Shown here piece by piece: positions 23,013-35,700 of a stretch of DNA of 64,000 nt. The position numbers were made by a program, and so were the translations under genes. Position 1 is the first letter of the stretch. Each line of letters starts with the position of its first letter. Origin of the DNA: Haemaphysalis longicornis (taxonomy: Eukaryota; Arthropoda; Arachnida; Ixodida; Ixodidae); NCBI GenBank assembly GCA_013339765.2, contig CM023449.1:118796957-118860956 (forward strand), given 5' to 3'. The notes below the pieces were generated by a model. The model had not been told where the DNA came from. It worked only from the letters and a program-made list of their open reading frames with translations, and ran no database searches.

Positions 23013-23420
23013 TTTTATGTATTCTTGTGCACTCTGAAGACAGAAATTGGGCCTGTCTCATTCCGTGGCGAGTATTCTGTTACCCGAATACGATCACGAC
23101 GTTTGCCTCTGGCTGTAGTGGTTTTATAAGTGTGAATACAGCGAAAGATTGTTGGTATAGATCTTTAGGTTGTAAAAACAACAATGTGCGGATTATTCGA
23201 ATGCGAATTATCGAATGGAGAACCAAAACAATTGACTCCAATCCACGCTGTGGAGGTGGTTGGATGTAAAGATTTAAACGACACACACAGCAATTTCCCA
23301 TGCGACATCAATTCAATTCACATACATGGCTCTACAAAGAGTCAAACTAAGCATTCTGCCAGCCCTTACCTGGAATTCTCGGGGGAAGGGTCCCGAATGC
23401 CGCAGCAGCGTTTGCCACGG
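23013..23420. other. Unannotated interval
   Basis: Nothing recognised between the LINE tail and the GC hairpin. Confidence 0.4.
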
Positions 23421-23457
23421 CCGGGCTAGAGCGGCGGACGCCGCCGCTGTAGCCCGG
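23421..23457. repeat. GC-rich hairpin with 17 bp arms
   Basis: 23421-23437 (CCGGGCTAGAGCGGCGG) and 23441-23457 (complement CCGGGCTACAGCGGCGG) pair with one mismatch around a 3 nt ACG loop. The GC content is far above the neighbourhood. It has no following T run and no gene before it, so it is not a bacterial-type terminator. It may be a structured part of a decayed element. Confidence 0.8.
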
Positions 23458-23804
23458 AAGTCAGGAAAAAGAAAACGGAAAGGAGCGTATTTCGATGGGT
23501 GAAACAGCGAAACCTAGCCATCCTGATGTACTAGCTTGGGGCTACACTACCGCGCGACACAAGTGCAGACACCGAAATAATTTGGCATGTGAGCTTAGTG
23601 ATTCCCATTGATACCGATTTGATCTATTTAGTTTAGTAACTTTGAGAGTTGCGTGAAATGTGAGGGAACATTTATAATCGCTATTTATCAGAACCAGTTG
23701 CTACTTTCGCCTGTTGTAATACGTGGTAATACACAACCGAATTGGTATTCACGAATTTAGAAAACGGAGTCCCGCCCCGCAAACCAATCGTTAACGTATA
23801 TTTG

Positions 23805-24055
23805 CTGCAGGACCACTCAATTCCATCGGGTGCGGGTTACCCTGGAGGTGCTGTCGAACAAGTTAATCAAGCCGTGCGAAGGTACCGCGCAAATGACTTG
23901 AAGCTGCTCCAAAACAGGCCCAAAACAACCGTCACTAAAGCAGACGACAAAGCCGTACCACCGACGCCGCCGCCGGAGAGCAGCCACGTCCACGCTGGGA
24001 ACTCTGGGTAAATTCGTGCGCCATCTCTAGTGTGCTCCGTGGGTTAAACCCTCCG
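23805..24055 (+). mobile_element. Fragment of the repeat family also found at 38463
   Basis: From GACCACTCAATTC onward this stretch aligns with 38463-38730, sharing the nearly identical 38-base core around GGTGCTGTCGAACAAGTTAATCAAGCC. Both copies read GYP-x-GAVEQVNQAVRR in one plus frame, but downstream the frames differ by indels, so there is no good evidence that it encodes protein. Here the flanks show no TIRs, whereas the second copy sits inside the Harbinger-like element. It is best read as a fragment of a dispersed element. Confidence 0.6.
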
Positions 24056-25777
24056 CACCCCATCCCCGCCACCGCCTCCGCCGCGTTAGGACTTTGTTGC
24101 CCCGCATGCAACGAAAGAACCATTGGCTGGTAGAGCTAGAAAGGTGTGCATGAAAACTGCTGGATTATAACTATTTTATGCCTACCTCTACCTTGCGAAG
24201 ACGTTGTTTATGCTAGTTTGCCTTTTCGCGGGCAGCTGGGCGGAAAGAGCTAGGTTTAGGACGTGTGACATTCCGAGCTGAGCAAGAGTACAGCGTGGAG
24301 AATTATTGCACAACTCTTCCAGAGCAGTTAGAGCATCCGCAGCTTCTTTTTCACTATGACCTTTGGGTGTGTGACATTGTACGGGTCCCCTTTATCGGAC
24401 GCCTCATCCGCCGCACAGAGATAACGTTGACGGTGACACCGCTTAACGCGTGGGCGGCAACGCCTGCCAGTTATGAAATGAAGGGTCGTGTTGGTCGCCT
24501 GTCGACGTTTTGCGGGGCGCCGCCTGATTTACTTGCCGCGATGTTTTACTGTAAAAAAAGTGGTATGTGCTGAAAAACATTGTTTGTGTAAGTGTTTATA
24601 TTTAGCGGTTGTACTGTGCAAGATTTTGATGCTGAAATATTTAACCTCCTGATACTAAGATCTGTGCCGAAGGTACTGTTGACATGCTTTTGGGTATCGA
24701 TGGAATGAAATATGAGGATGGATTAAAGCGCAAAGATTATTTCAGAAGGTATTTATGCTACCATTCCTCCCACCTGTACGTAGTAAAAATTGTGTACCGC
24801 GGGCACTAAAATGTGCGCCCTGTTGTAACTACGGCATCGGAGGTGAGCGTTCTTATTGCGTGTGTGTTCTGAGAGGGCTGTATAAAGCTTACTGAAGGAA
24901 ACAACACTATTTTATCCATTTCTCTAAATGATTGCCTGAAAATCGATGTTTGCCGTGGTAATATATTCTACGTTTAATAGCCCCCTGAACGCAGGCTCTA
25001 ATTAATGGCTCATTCGGTTTGATGTGACAGAGAAATGTGTTATAGAGATCAAGCTCAACGCCACCACAACCCCAAATGGCCTTTTGTTCATCTCCTAATA
25101 TGCATATACCTTTATCTACAGCGCAAAACTTTGCGAAGTTCTCAGCTTTGCGGCAACAGGACAGCTACCGGAATTTTAAAAATTTCTAATCTGGAATCGC
25201 GCGATACTGCGGCTAGGACAAAGGGGATACCGTACTGAGAAATTATGTGTTCAGTGACCTATGTGTCAGAAATTAAAATTTCTACATATTCAACAAAACG
25301 TTTCTTTCACAAACGCTGGCAGGTTCTATGTGGGCAGAGCAAGCCGTTAACTAAATAAAAGCACGGGTATAGACTCATACGTTTTATAATTGTTTATCGC
25401 CAGTATTTGGAAGTCTAAGAGGTTCCTTGGCCACCCAGACGTTGCCGCGGATGTCCAGGGAACCCTCGAGCCGTCGCAGAAGGGCTTTTGAATTCAATTC
25501 AATAGAAATTGTTTTCTAAATACAGAGAAAGGAATACTTGTATAGGTGCTAAGTTTGTTAAAATGGACACTGGATTATTGTAAAGTTGTACGAATACATC
25601 AATGATTGGCTCAATGGCACGTACACCGCTGGACAGCCTCAATCTCTGCTCGTTATAGTTTGAAATCTCAAAATTATGTTCCTTGCGATCACGGGAAGCC
25701 ACTAAAGCGGGATATTCTATAAATTTTCTTGTTTGTATGTCAGAGAGTGCATGAAAGCACTTTTACACACTGCTCTT
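24056..25777. other. Unannotated interval
   Basis: About 1.7 kb with no recognisable gene. A 102-codon frame at 24265-24573 has no known motif. Confidence 0.35.
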
Positions 25778-26043
25778 TATTTAGTGGTCCTGACCCGCCG
25801 CGGTGGCTCAGTAACGAAGGCGTTCTGCTGCTGAGCCCGAGGATGCGCGCTCGATTCCTGACCGCGCCGGCCGCTTTTCCGATGGAAGCTAAAAGCAAAA
25901 AACGCCCGTGTATACGAGATTTCCGTGCACCTTAAAGATCCCGGGTGGTCGAAGTAATCGGGAGCCCTGAACTACGGCACGCCTCATCGCGTGTGAGGCG
26001 TCGGAGCGTTCAACCCCACAATCAATCATTATTTAGTCGTCCT
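25778..26043 (+). mobile_element. tRNA-derived SINE, Ruka type, with 14 bp target-site duplication
   Basis: The element body is 25792-26029: CCGCCGCGGTGGCTCAG head with A box, a B box with substitutions at about 25849-25861 (GCTCGATTCCTG), the family body (GCAAAAAACGCCCGTG, CCTTAAAGATCCCGGGTGG) and a short CAATCAATCATT tail. It is flanked by TATTTAGTGGTCCT (25778-25791) and TATTTAGTCGTCCT (26030-26043), a 14 bp duplication with one difference, as expected for LINE-assisted insertion. The changed B box suggests an inactive copy. Confidence 0.9.
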
Positions 26044-26750
26044 CCGACGTTATCTCGTCCATTTACTTTTCAGCTCAAAGGAAAATAAAACGAATCATAA
26101 AAACAAATAAAACGTTTTTCCGAAACGCTAGGTCAAAAACGGTTGGACCACCTGGCCTTACAGAAATGTGTTCGGGAATTCCATACCACATTTTGTTCGG
26201 AAGTCTAATAGGCATTTGTGCCCTATAAATCTTATACCAATGAAAACAACACTAATTTCATGATTTTGAGCTACTTCAGTAGGAAGGATAATAAGTTAAG
26301 AGAACCCCCCTTAAAGTGGCTTTTGAAATTCTCTCTCAAATTCTCTCGCCTATCATCCGATAAAAGTGTATTGGGAAAGTATAGATTACTTAAGGAAATG
26401 AACCAAAAATATCCAGTTTTACAACAGTACCTACAGACATTGTATAGATGCGACGTTCGTCTGCGAATTCTTCCCTAGTAGCACTTACCCTTAAAATCTG
26501 GAATGCCGCTATTACAGAAACAGGGCTCACCCAAGCAATCAGAAAGAAATGTTGCAAATAATTGTTTAAGAGTAAAAACAACAGAATTTTTATATATTTT
26601 CGTCAGGGTCTCTGCGTTGCAAGATATTACAGAAATGGTTTCCTCCGTTCAAGGGTACTGCCACAACTTCATAAAATGTTCCCCAAATAATTTCAAAAAA
26701 GCTTGATATGGCAAACAGGCTTTACCAAATGCCAGCGCATTCTTGCGATC
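26044..26750. other. Unannotated interval
   Basis: AT-rich; an 86-codon frame at 26218-26478 has no recognised family. Nothing else seen. Confidence 0.35.
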
Positions 26751-28393
26751 TTAAAGGGACACTGAAGTGAATTTGTCAAACTCCCGGGTTAGCTTCCACT
26801 GCGTAGACTGGCTCAATTACCCCACTTTTCATCGTTTATCCGGTTGGTAAGTCGGTAAATATTTTATAACGCGGGAAAGAAGAAAAACTACCATGGGCGG
26901 TCTGTGGTGGCCGCACCAACTAAAGGCTGTGACGTCGGGAGGAGGTGGCACCGTGATTGGACGATGTCTAAGGTGAGCATTCAAACAGGTTTCACTTTCG
27001 GTTCTGTAAAACAACATGCTTGACATCCGACGGCATCGTTGGGTGGGCATTCTCGATATCTGGGTAATCGTCGTACCGCGCTTCTCCCATTAAATCGGCT
27101 TTAATATGCTTAAGATAAGCCTCCCAGGATGGCTTGGAATCGTAGCATTCACTAGCCGAAGCCTACGCAGTGGATGAACGCCCACCGCGTCACCGGAGAC
27201 GCTCAAATGCCATGCTGTTTTTCCGCATATTCGGAGCTTGCCTCACTCATGCCTGCATCGTAAAAAGCGTGTTCGCACCAGGCCAAGGGTGTGCTGATTC
27301 TGGCCTGTGCCCACTGCCCGCAAGCAGTCGGTGCTTGTGGCAACAGCACGACAACGAGAACTGGCTAGCGCGTCAGTGTCAGTCTGCGCGCGTTCTGTGA
27401 GCTCGCTTGTGGTGCACTGAACGTTACGGCCCAAAAATGATGAACTCAGGTAAGAAAACATCGGCCGCAAACGAAAAAATCAACTTACAAAAAAGAGCAT
27501 GCACCCTCGGGGATTCTTACTTCCGATTTGAAAAACAAAAATTCTAACGCTTCAGGCCACTCGGCCACGAACCAGTCTTGCCGCAGCGGATATATAAGGT
27601 ATATAATGTACAACCAGTTTACACTTTTATTTAGTTCAACATTTAAAGTACTTTAGGTGACTATTTGTTGTATAGCACTCGTGCAGTAAGCGTCCCCCAA
27701 ACTTCCACAATACCTCACGTCTAGCAATTGCATTTTGTAGATGTAAAAGCATTCGCAAATGGGTGGTCGTGCTGCTGACCGCTGTGCTTGTTCACCCAGC
27801 GCAAAAAGTGCTTCCTGCTCCCTAGTTTTGCGCTGTACGGTAAAAGTTTCAGTTGATTTTATTTCTTTAGTACCTATATTGACTTCGCTTACTCTTCTCC
27901 CGCCTTCAAGTGGCCTTAGGTTTTCCTACTAGAACACCAGTCAGCAAAGCGTCGCATGTGCGCTTGCGCAGCCCTTGTGTGGAGTGACCCGGACTCGGAG
28001 CTTGATACAGTGTACAAACTAACAAAGCAAAGAAAGGTACCTTCCTCCATTCACAAATGTTTAGTGGCTTAGTATCAACTGATCGAGCGAATTGCGAAGA
28101 CCCGTCGGCGGCCGGCGGACTAAACGTTGGGTCCGACTGACTTGGTCGCAGAAGGTCGGCGAGCCGTGCAGTAGCGCAGTCAAGCCAAGTGATCTCCTCC
28201 TGACGTCACACAAAAGCGCCACAGAAAATGGGTGAGGGCGCAAAAAGGAAGACAGCATTTTCGAATTGATTTTTATTCTAAATAAATTCGCGTAAACGCG
28301 CTCAGAGTGGTCGAAATATGGCCTATGGACTCCGGACTACAATTTGCGCCAGTAATCCCGCAATGTTTACAAATCACTTCAGTGTCCCTTTAA
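26751..28393. mobile_element. TTAA-flanked TIR DNA transposon, 1635 bp, non-autonomous
   Basis: TTAA at 26751-26754 and 28390-28393 brackets an element with inverted termini AGGGACACTGAAGTGAATTTG (left) and, read on the other strand, AGGGACACTGAAGTGATTTGT (right): 15 identical bases, then similarity with one indel. The TTAA duplication is typical of piggyBac-like elements, but the termini do not show the usual piggyBac start, so superfamily is open. No transposase frame is found; the internal frames (27170-27400 and others) are short. Internal sequence includes a tRNA-Ser-like piece on the minus strand near 27551-27590. Confidence 0.8.
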
Positions 28394-28767
28394 ATGTATC
28401 GAGATGGTTTCTTGTGTAAACAACTACGGATGATATATCGGATAAAGAAATTTCATCATTTGCAAACATTTTCCTCCATAATCTGTAAATGCAGCGCACC
28501 TGGGTTTGTAGAAATTCTACAACGTCATGCTTAAGACTTAACACATAATCTAGAAAAAAATTCAGAGAATGTATAGGCCGTAATTCTTTAAAATCTTCTT
28601 CTGCAGTCAATGAAAAATGTGGAAGCTGTTTTCACACTTTTTTATTTATATCCGTAAATAGGAAGACATTTTCCTTGGGCTAAACTTTTCCCCTCGCAAC
28701 ACTGATCTCCTCAGCTTAAGTTACCCCACCACTCAGCTTAGGCCTTCTCCTGTTTTTACCACTTTCC
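28394..28767. other. Unannotated interval
   Basis: No feature recognised between the TTAA element and the SINE. Confidence 0.4.
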
Positions 28768-29083
28768 ATCTGGCATCACCTCGCGGCGGTGGCTTTGGGG
28801 CTATGGCATTCCGCTGCTGAGCACGAGAACGCGGGTTCGATTTTCGGCTGCGGCAGCAGCTTTTTTGGTATAATAGAAAAGCAAAAACGCACGTGTGCAA
28901 GAGATTAAGGCGCACGTTAAAGATCGCCAGGTGGTCAAAATTATTCTGGAGCCATCCAGTTCGACGCTCCTAATCGCTGGCGTTGCGGCGGCGCGTTGAA
29001 CGCGACAATCAATCAAATGAACCGATCAACGAATCAATCAATGAATAAATCAACGAATCAATCAATGAATCAATCTGGCATCA
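28768..29083 (+). mobile_element. tRNA-derived SINE, Ruka type, with perfect 11 bp target-site duplication
   Basis: The body is 28779-29072. The head has a degenerate A box (GGTGGCTTTGGGG) and a B box GCGGGTTCGATTTTC at 28831-28845; the usual GCAAAAACGCACGTGTG and CGTTAAAGATCGCCAGGTGG words follow. The tail is an expanded, irregular (AATC/AATG) run from about 29008. ATCTGGCATCA occurs at both 28768-28778 and 29073-29083, a perfect target-site duplication. A 135-codon frame that begins in the tail is spurious. Confidence 0.9.
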
Positions 29084-29647
29084 AGTCCACTTCACATGAA
29101 ATAGATGTTTCGTATTCAATCAAGGTCACTAGTAAAAGGTTTTTGCAGGGAAAGCCATTTCCCTCAAATCAGCACCAAAGAACCCGGATTTTTACACCAT
29201 ACAGAAATGTATCTCAGATGGGAATCGGTCCGTGGTGTGTTCTAAGTGAGTCAATTGAACAGACAGCTGATCCACGTAACAGTGGAGGCAAACTCGAAAT
29301 TTGGGCACAAAGAATTCTCAAGCCAACTATGCCGACGAGTGCGTTGCGCGAATTTTTTACCTGCGAGATTGTTCAGTTCTTTCAGGTTTGTACCTTTTCT
29401 TAGCAATGGCTTATTGAAGAACGTCCCCACAAGCATGCAAACTTTTTTCTCTTTAAAACACTAAAATCTGTCGGATAACAAATCTACTTCACCTCCTCAA
29501 ATGTGCTGCACGCCGCACGTACCAAAAACACTAAGTATTAGCCACTTACTACTGCTACTGTTTGCAGTGCAAATTAAGAAAAAGCCAAATGAAAAGTACT
29601 ACATCCGCTGCACCTACACGAGCCGGAGAAAAAGCATCGTCTCTTTT
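29084..29647. other. Unannotated interval
   Basis: Only short frames; no recognised family. Confidence 0.35.
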
Positions 29648-29765
29648 TAGCATTCGATTCGATTCGATGGTGGTTTATTTGACACAAAGAAACAACATAC
29701 AATGGGTATATACAGGTGGAGGTCCCGAAGTCAATGACTGCAGGGGACCTCCTATAAAACAAGCA
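29648..29765 (-). mobile_element. 3' end of a LINE, minus strand, with hairpin and ATCGA tail
   Basis: On the minus strand: a hairpin formed by 29744-29752 and 29718-29726 (GGAGGTCCC and GGGACCTCC, perfect 9 bp), then TTGTGTCAAATAAACCACC and a tail of (ATCGA) repeats (29649-29668). The same plan of hairpin, AATAA-type word and short tandem tail is seen at the 3' end of the LINE at 22956-23012, though the sequences differ. It is probably a strongly 5'-truncated insertion of a related LINE. Confidence 0.6.
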
Positions 29766-32700
29766 TCAACAAGTAAAAGTTTTACATCGATATTTTAGCA
29801 TTGATAGATACGTGCGCTGGAATGTAAAACTGCACGTGTGAAAGATCCAGTTGTGCAAGCAGTCAAGCGCAATGGGAAAGTGCGCTGTTGGTAGTTCCAC
29901 GCATCGGCCTGGCTATACAACAGCGAGCACGCCACCGTTGAAACGTTTTTCGTGTTCGGTACCCCACTACGCACCAGGGGCAGCAGAGGACATTAGAACA
30001 TTCCTGCCCAAATACTGTGCAGTAGACAAAATACACTTGTACACTTTTAACGATGGGAAGAAAGGGCTTAGGAAAAAATTACCTTCGTATCTTTTTTTCA
30101 CAAGACAAGATGGTTAGCACTCAGTAATTCAAGAATACCACGTTGTTCGGCTGAGAGAAAACAAAACTGTCCGATCGAACCCGGTGAGCTATTACGTGCG
30201 CTGATATCAATTACTTTACCTGCCAAGTGGTAGCTTTCGATTTCTGGCTTCAGGAGTATTAATAGAAAGAGGCTTCCCTGGGGTTGATTGATTTCGCATG
30301 ATACGTTCTAAACAATAGCAACCACCTAACATGTCAGTTCGATAACGAATATTTGAAAAGCGCGCATACTTCATATTGCTTTTTCCGTCCCGTCGAAATT
30401 TGTGCAAGAGTGACCGGATATGCGAGCGCATTGCAGGCAATAAAAATTCATAATTACAGCTACTAACGGGCTCCACCACCAGATAGAAAATATGACAGTT
30501 GTACTTGAGGTTCGTGGTCGAGGAAAACATTGCATCCATTTTTGTGTGCCGTTTTTCTGTTTTTTGTCTCAAGCGATTGTCTCATGGCTCCATCATAGCT
30601 ATCTGCGGAGCCTAGATAGTTCAGTTACTTGCCTAAGTTTGGGCTTCATCATTGTAGTTCTTAAATTATTTGCGCGATCTTCATAAATACGGATCGCCAT
30701 TACTCTGCACGTATCTCCCTGCTCTTTTTGCGTAGGAACACTTTACAGCTGCGTGAAAAACGAGTATTTTGTTTTGCTTACGCTCTAGTATAAACTGTGC
30801 AGGCAACAGACGGTTCAATGTCTTTCGCGTTTTTATTTTGCAGTTTTTTTTAATTCCGATAAGCAAAATTCTGTGGTTTCCTTCTTCAAAGTAATTATCT
30901 GACCCAAAATGCTTCGCGTGGAGCTATAATGGCCCAAGGCCTTTTAATGCTGTCTTTCTTGAACTGCAGTAAGCGCAGCAAAGAGCTAAAAAAACCGACT
31001 TAATACAAGAGCTATGTCTCCGCACAGAATTGCTCCCCGAGGTACTCAAAAAATGGTAATGTCTTTCATGATTTGTTTGCTATCGAGCTCCTGGGTTGAA
31101 AGACCGTTTCGAAAAAGACAGCTTCTCCGTAGAAACAAGCCAGTGGGTAAAGAAAAATATAATAGACGACTGTGCACAGTGCACCCACCCACGGGGGAAG
31201 ATCACTAATAGGTGAGCCATACGGATCCTTGACATTTCCAGGTAACTGGAAAGAAATAAATATATTAATTTAAGCGTCAACGTTTGTACTATTCCTTCTC
31301 GGGTCATAAAAGTTAAAGCGCACGATACTTTTGTACACATTTATGTGATATAAGTGTCATTGTGTTTCTTGTATAACACAAAATTTCTAATCTTTCTGCA
31401 CCTTCGTTATTTTGAGTGTCATGTCACCTCAAGCATGCATTCTCTAGCCCTTCGGCATCAACCATACCCAAAAGGCATGTTGATTATTCAAACGCTGGCG
31501 CTGTACACTTCACAAAATGGGTTATTACTAACGAGTCGCTGTTGCCGTAAAGCACAACGTATGGAGTTTTAAAGAACATATACATGTGAACAAGGTAATT
31601 CTTTTGCGCCCTATTTCTACGCCAAATTTCCTAATGCAAAGACACTGTTATTCGCTTCATTGAAGTTGCAGTTTCCCATGCTCAAACTATCGTAATCAGG
31701 ATTACCGGCTAAACAATGGTTTTTGTTCATTACCGCTGTCGGCCACTGCTTTGGCATCGACTGAAATAAAGCTTATATAGACATTTCAACTTTAATTTTG
31801 CATCAGTCAGGCCAGAACGAGAGCCCGAAACAATTTGGATAAGCTATCCCGTAATTTGGGTAAGTATGACCGACTCACTGTCCCGCAGCGAGGCGGTTAC
31901 AACGAAGTAAACAGAAACAACCCTGCCTCCGACTCTTCATTTTATGTTGATCTCATCGAATAAAACTGCAATTCTACAAAATACAGCAGTCTGGGCAAAA
32001 CCATCGTTAAATGCAACACCTTTGAACTGCAACCAATACACAACACAGGGATTTAAAAATTAGTCGATGTGGACTCCATGCTGAGCCTTTTATCCTTGCA
32101 AAAGAAGCTCCTGAGTACCCAAGATGCGTAACGTCTGGAACAGGAAATTTCTCGAACTCCAGCCCTGTTTTTCTTTTGTTTTTAGATAAAAGTATGGCCA
32201 CCATATGGTTCCACATCAATTCATACGTGCTGAGTTCATTGGACGTAAACCATACACCTCAATTCATCGTGCGCCCTTTTCATGCTACACAGCGACGAAG
32301 TTGGAAAACGGTAGCGTAAACTGTCGCCAAACACGGCGGTGAGCCAAATTACAATGCTTTTACAGCGCACGATTCTCTGCCCATGTAAGAAATAGTTGCT
32401 GCGAACAAAGCATTTGATTTGTTTACTTGTGTGTTTTGCTGTACCTCCCCGCAAAGGCCGCCTGTGTGAAGTACGGAATGTGAGAAATAAGAAATGAAAA
32501 ACGGGCTTCGTTTCGCCCGCCAAGGGAAGCACATGTTTCATTCCCTATTTCTTATGCCGCAAGGATTACCTCATTCGACAGGAAGAGCGTTTCGCGCAAG
32601 CGTTACTCGACTAGAATAATCTGCTGTGCTCTCCATTGTTCTCGATGTAATTCGACGGTTCGAGTAGCAATCACACCGAAAGATAAATGCTTTCCGAGCA

Positions 32701-35700
32701 GATGCCGTGGCATTCGATTCGCCGACACTCGGTTTCGCACGTCACTTCGTTGACTGTAGCTTCGCCGCCTGTGTGTTGTTTGAGCTGTTAGGGGAGCACA
32801 AGTTCGCTCCAGTAAAAGTCAAATTTCCGTTCACACTCAAATGTCAATGAACTGGTCAAACAGTTTACAACTTGAGGAATAAGCTGCTAATAATATTAAA
32901 TTAGAAGCAATAATCTAAGTCGTTGTTGGGAACCGAAATAGCTACATTGTAAATGCGGGGCAAAGTTTGGTGGACCCAAGTGACCGACGTTCTTCGAAAG
33001 AGGAAAACATGGTGTTCCGTTTGGCTGACAACGCAAGCGTGTGCTGGCCCGAGAAGCAGTGTCGCTGTCTCCTTCCACGGAACAAACTGCCGTGTCTAGA
33101 GTTAATTCTCAAATAAGCAGGAGTACAAACGCAGATGTGGATCGCGATGTCACTGAAAGTGCTATGGCCATGTTCAAGAACAGACGCACACGGACACATT
33201 TGCTATTTGAACGAAGCTTTATAACATGAAATCGGGTAAAGGTTCGCTGCAGTCTGGTAAACAACTGTCGGTACAAACTAAAGAAGCAATCTCTGTCAGG
33301 CTATCTTGAGAAAAACAAGTACGTAAAGCGCGTCCTACTTTTTCGAAAAAATAAAAACACGAATACACAAATCTGCAGCATCATTAGACGACAAATAGGG
33401 AGCGTTGTGAAGGAGATGTAGCCAAACAAATGAACGCACCTTTCCGGGAACATTACTATAATTAAAAATTGTATCAAACAAAAACATCGCTCAAGACGGG
33501 ACACAAAGAAGAAGGCTTCACACGTATAGCGCTTGTTGGAAGTATGAATTAACAAGTCCAAACACTTCCATCGCTTCAACAATGCGTGCCAATAAAGCAA
33601 TTTGTGTGCAGGCAAACAATGTTCTAAACTTTGATTAAGACAAACCTATAAGAAAAACTATCCTCCGGTCCTATCCAACGGAGCAGGCAGGTTGAAACTA
33701 ATAGGTTCCGTTATGTTTATTTTAGTACAATTAAGCCCAACGTAGTTGTCCATATTGAATCCAATGTAATGACCAGCCCGTACCTTCTCCCTTCCTTTGC
33801 CTAGGTCAGGGAAAGAGGGAAGAAGCTAAGCGCTACGGTGAGAGAAGATTCTTATCCGAGGTGCTGCCTGTTGTGCGGCAGCAAAAAAGGAAGAACAAGG
33901 CAGAAGAAAGAACGGTGCAACTGGCAGCTTTGGAGGAAAGGCGCACTAGGGAAGCAATTTGTTTGGTATGGAAGAGGGCTGCCTTTTCTCAATTCTCGGA
34001 GCATCCATGCGTGCAGTCGCGCTCTTTCGTGTGCGTATGCGCTTGTTTATGAATGCTATTTCTCGCAGAGCCCTTTCGCATTGGGGTTCGAACTTCAACA
34101 AATCCAGAACGCAGAGTGGGTAGAGAGTGACGCATAGGATAAAGAAAGAGTTACGTCTTTGCGCACAAATGTCACGACAGTTTTTGGCATGCCTCCAAAT
34201 GTTGTTTTGTTTGTGTTAGAACCTCAGTCTGGTAGCAAGGAAGGGTGTCACCTTGTCCTAGATCTGCGTCGCCGTGTAACGCACTGGCACATAGTAACTT
34301 TTTTTGTTGTTGAGGTTGAGTAGAGGTGTTTTTGAAGACGCTAATCAATTATCTGACAACTAAGTGATTGTTGACCAAATCAAGTTTCTCCTCCTTCTCC
34401 TTGTGGCAATTTTGAATTATATCTTTTGAGGGCAAGATTCGCGGTGCTCTGTAGACATAACAACATGCACCAACGAGAGTATATGATAAATTGTTGAGGA
34501 AAGATTTCCTTACCATCACGCTAAATCTGGCTGCCTGCACTGGTGTTGTCCACCCAATTAATGTAGGCGCCGAATGCATTCGCCTGTCTTCAGACAGGTG
34601 ATGTTAAGGTGGTTGGCAAAAGTAGTCAGAAGTAAAGTAAGAACACATAAGATTGCCACGGCGCGGGTTGGGAACGGGCATGATTCGCCGTCACGTTGCA
34701 GGTAACCTCCTCGAAGTTAACCTCACGCTTAGCGTACATCTAAATTTATACTATTGCAAATTTTTTCGCAATTCCTACTGCCACGGAAGATGCTTTCAAG
34801 CCTTTACCGTGTCACGTACCAGCGTGTTCGAGCATAGCATTTGGTGCTTTTATTGGCTTCGCTTTGTGGACGTCAGCGTGATGATTGAATAGAGAACTAG
34901 TATGACGCACACTTCGTCAGGGTAGGTTAGAGACGAGGACAAGCATCCTTTTACACAACGCTTAAGCACGATTCCTCTTCAACATAGGGAGAACGAATTA
35001 TTAGAGCGTAACGCAGTCAAGATTCATGTAGAGATTACAGATCACGCTGTATCTATTAGATATAAAGTTGCTTGCTTACGATTTTTACGGCTTTTTGAGG
35101 ACAATTGAGTTGGTGATATTCGTATTATACAGTACGGAGGTCATTTTGCCAAAGATGCACCACAAGGCACAAGTTGGTTCGAGAAGTAAAGGCTCTGCGT
35201 GTTGCTAGTCTTCGCGAAAATGGGCTTTGCCTGTCGCGAAGAAAAAGCATAAGTAAATTGTGTCAAGAGACAGGACGGTGAAGCCCCTCGAGAATGGGGG
35301 CGAGGTAGAGCCTCGACATTTTAATTGAGTAGTAATACAGTCTCATTTAAAACCCTCGGAGTGCATAGGTCTCCTGCAGTTGTTCTCGGACTGCAGATTA
35401 TTCATGATATGACTACCTGTGGTGTTGTGATCGGCGATTTTATGTGGATATGTCAGGACAGAAAAGAGGGTGGTTTAAGCTTTTCGGGTTTTTATCACGC
35501 TCCTTGCGATGCCAGGCCGATACGACCAAACCGGCCGGTCAGCGGCATACGTGCATAACGTGGCATTATCCACGGATAGGTGACTAGAGTTGCGAGCATG
35601 CCAGTCAGTGTATACCACACCGACTATAAAGCCATAGTGATCTCTGTTACTAAGCAACAAAAAGTGATGGAATAAATATATACACGCTTTTTTACCACGA

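Noticed and set aside
23421..23457. Rho-independent terminator
   Set aside because: No T run, no upstream gene, eukaryotic context.
27551..27590. tRNA-Ser-like A box on the minus strand (TGGCCGAGTGGCCTGAAGCG)
   Set aside because: No matching B box or acceptor pairing downstream; at most a decayed fragment inside the TTAA element.
29851..30117. Possible second THAP-like protein (MGKCAV start)
   Set aside because: The CxxC, Trp and CxxH positions of a THAP domain cannot be placed.
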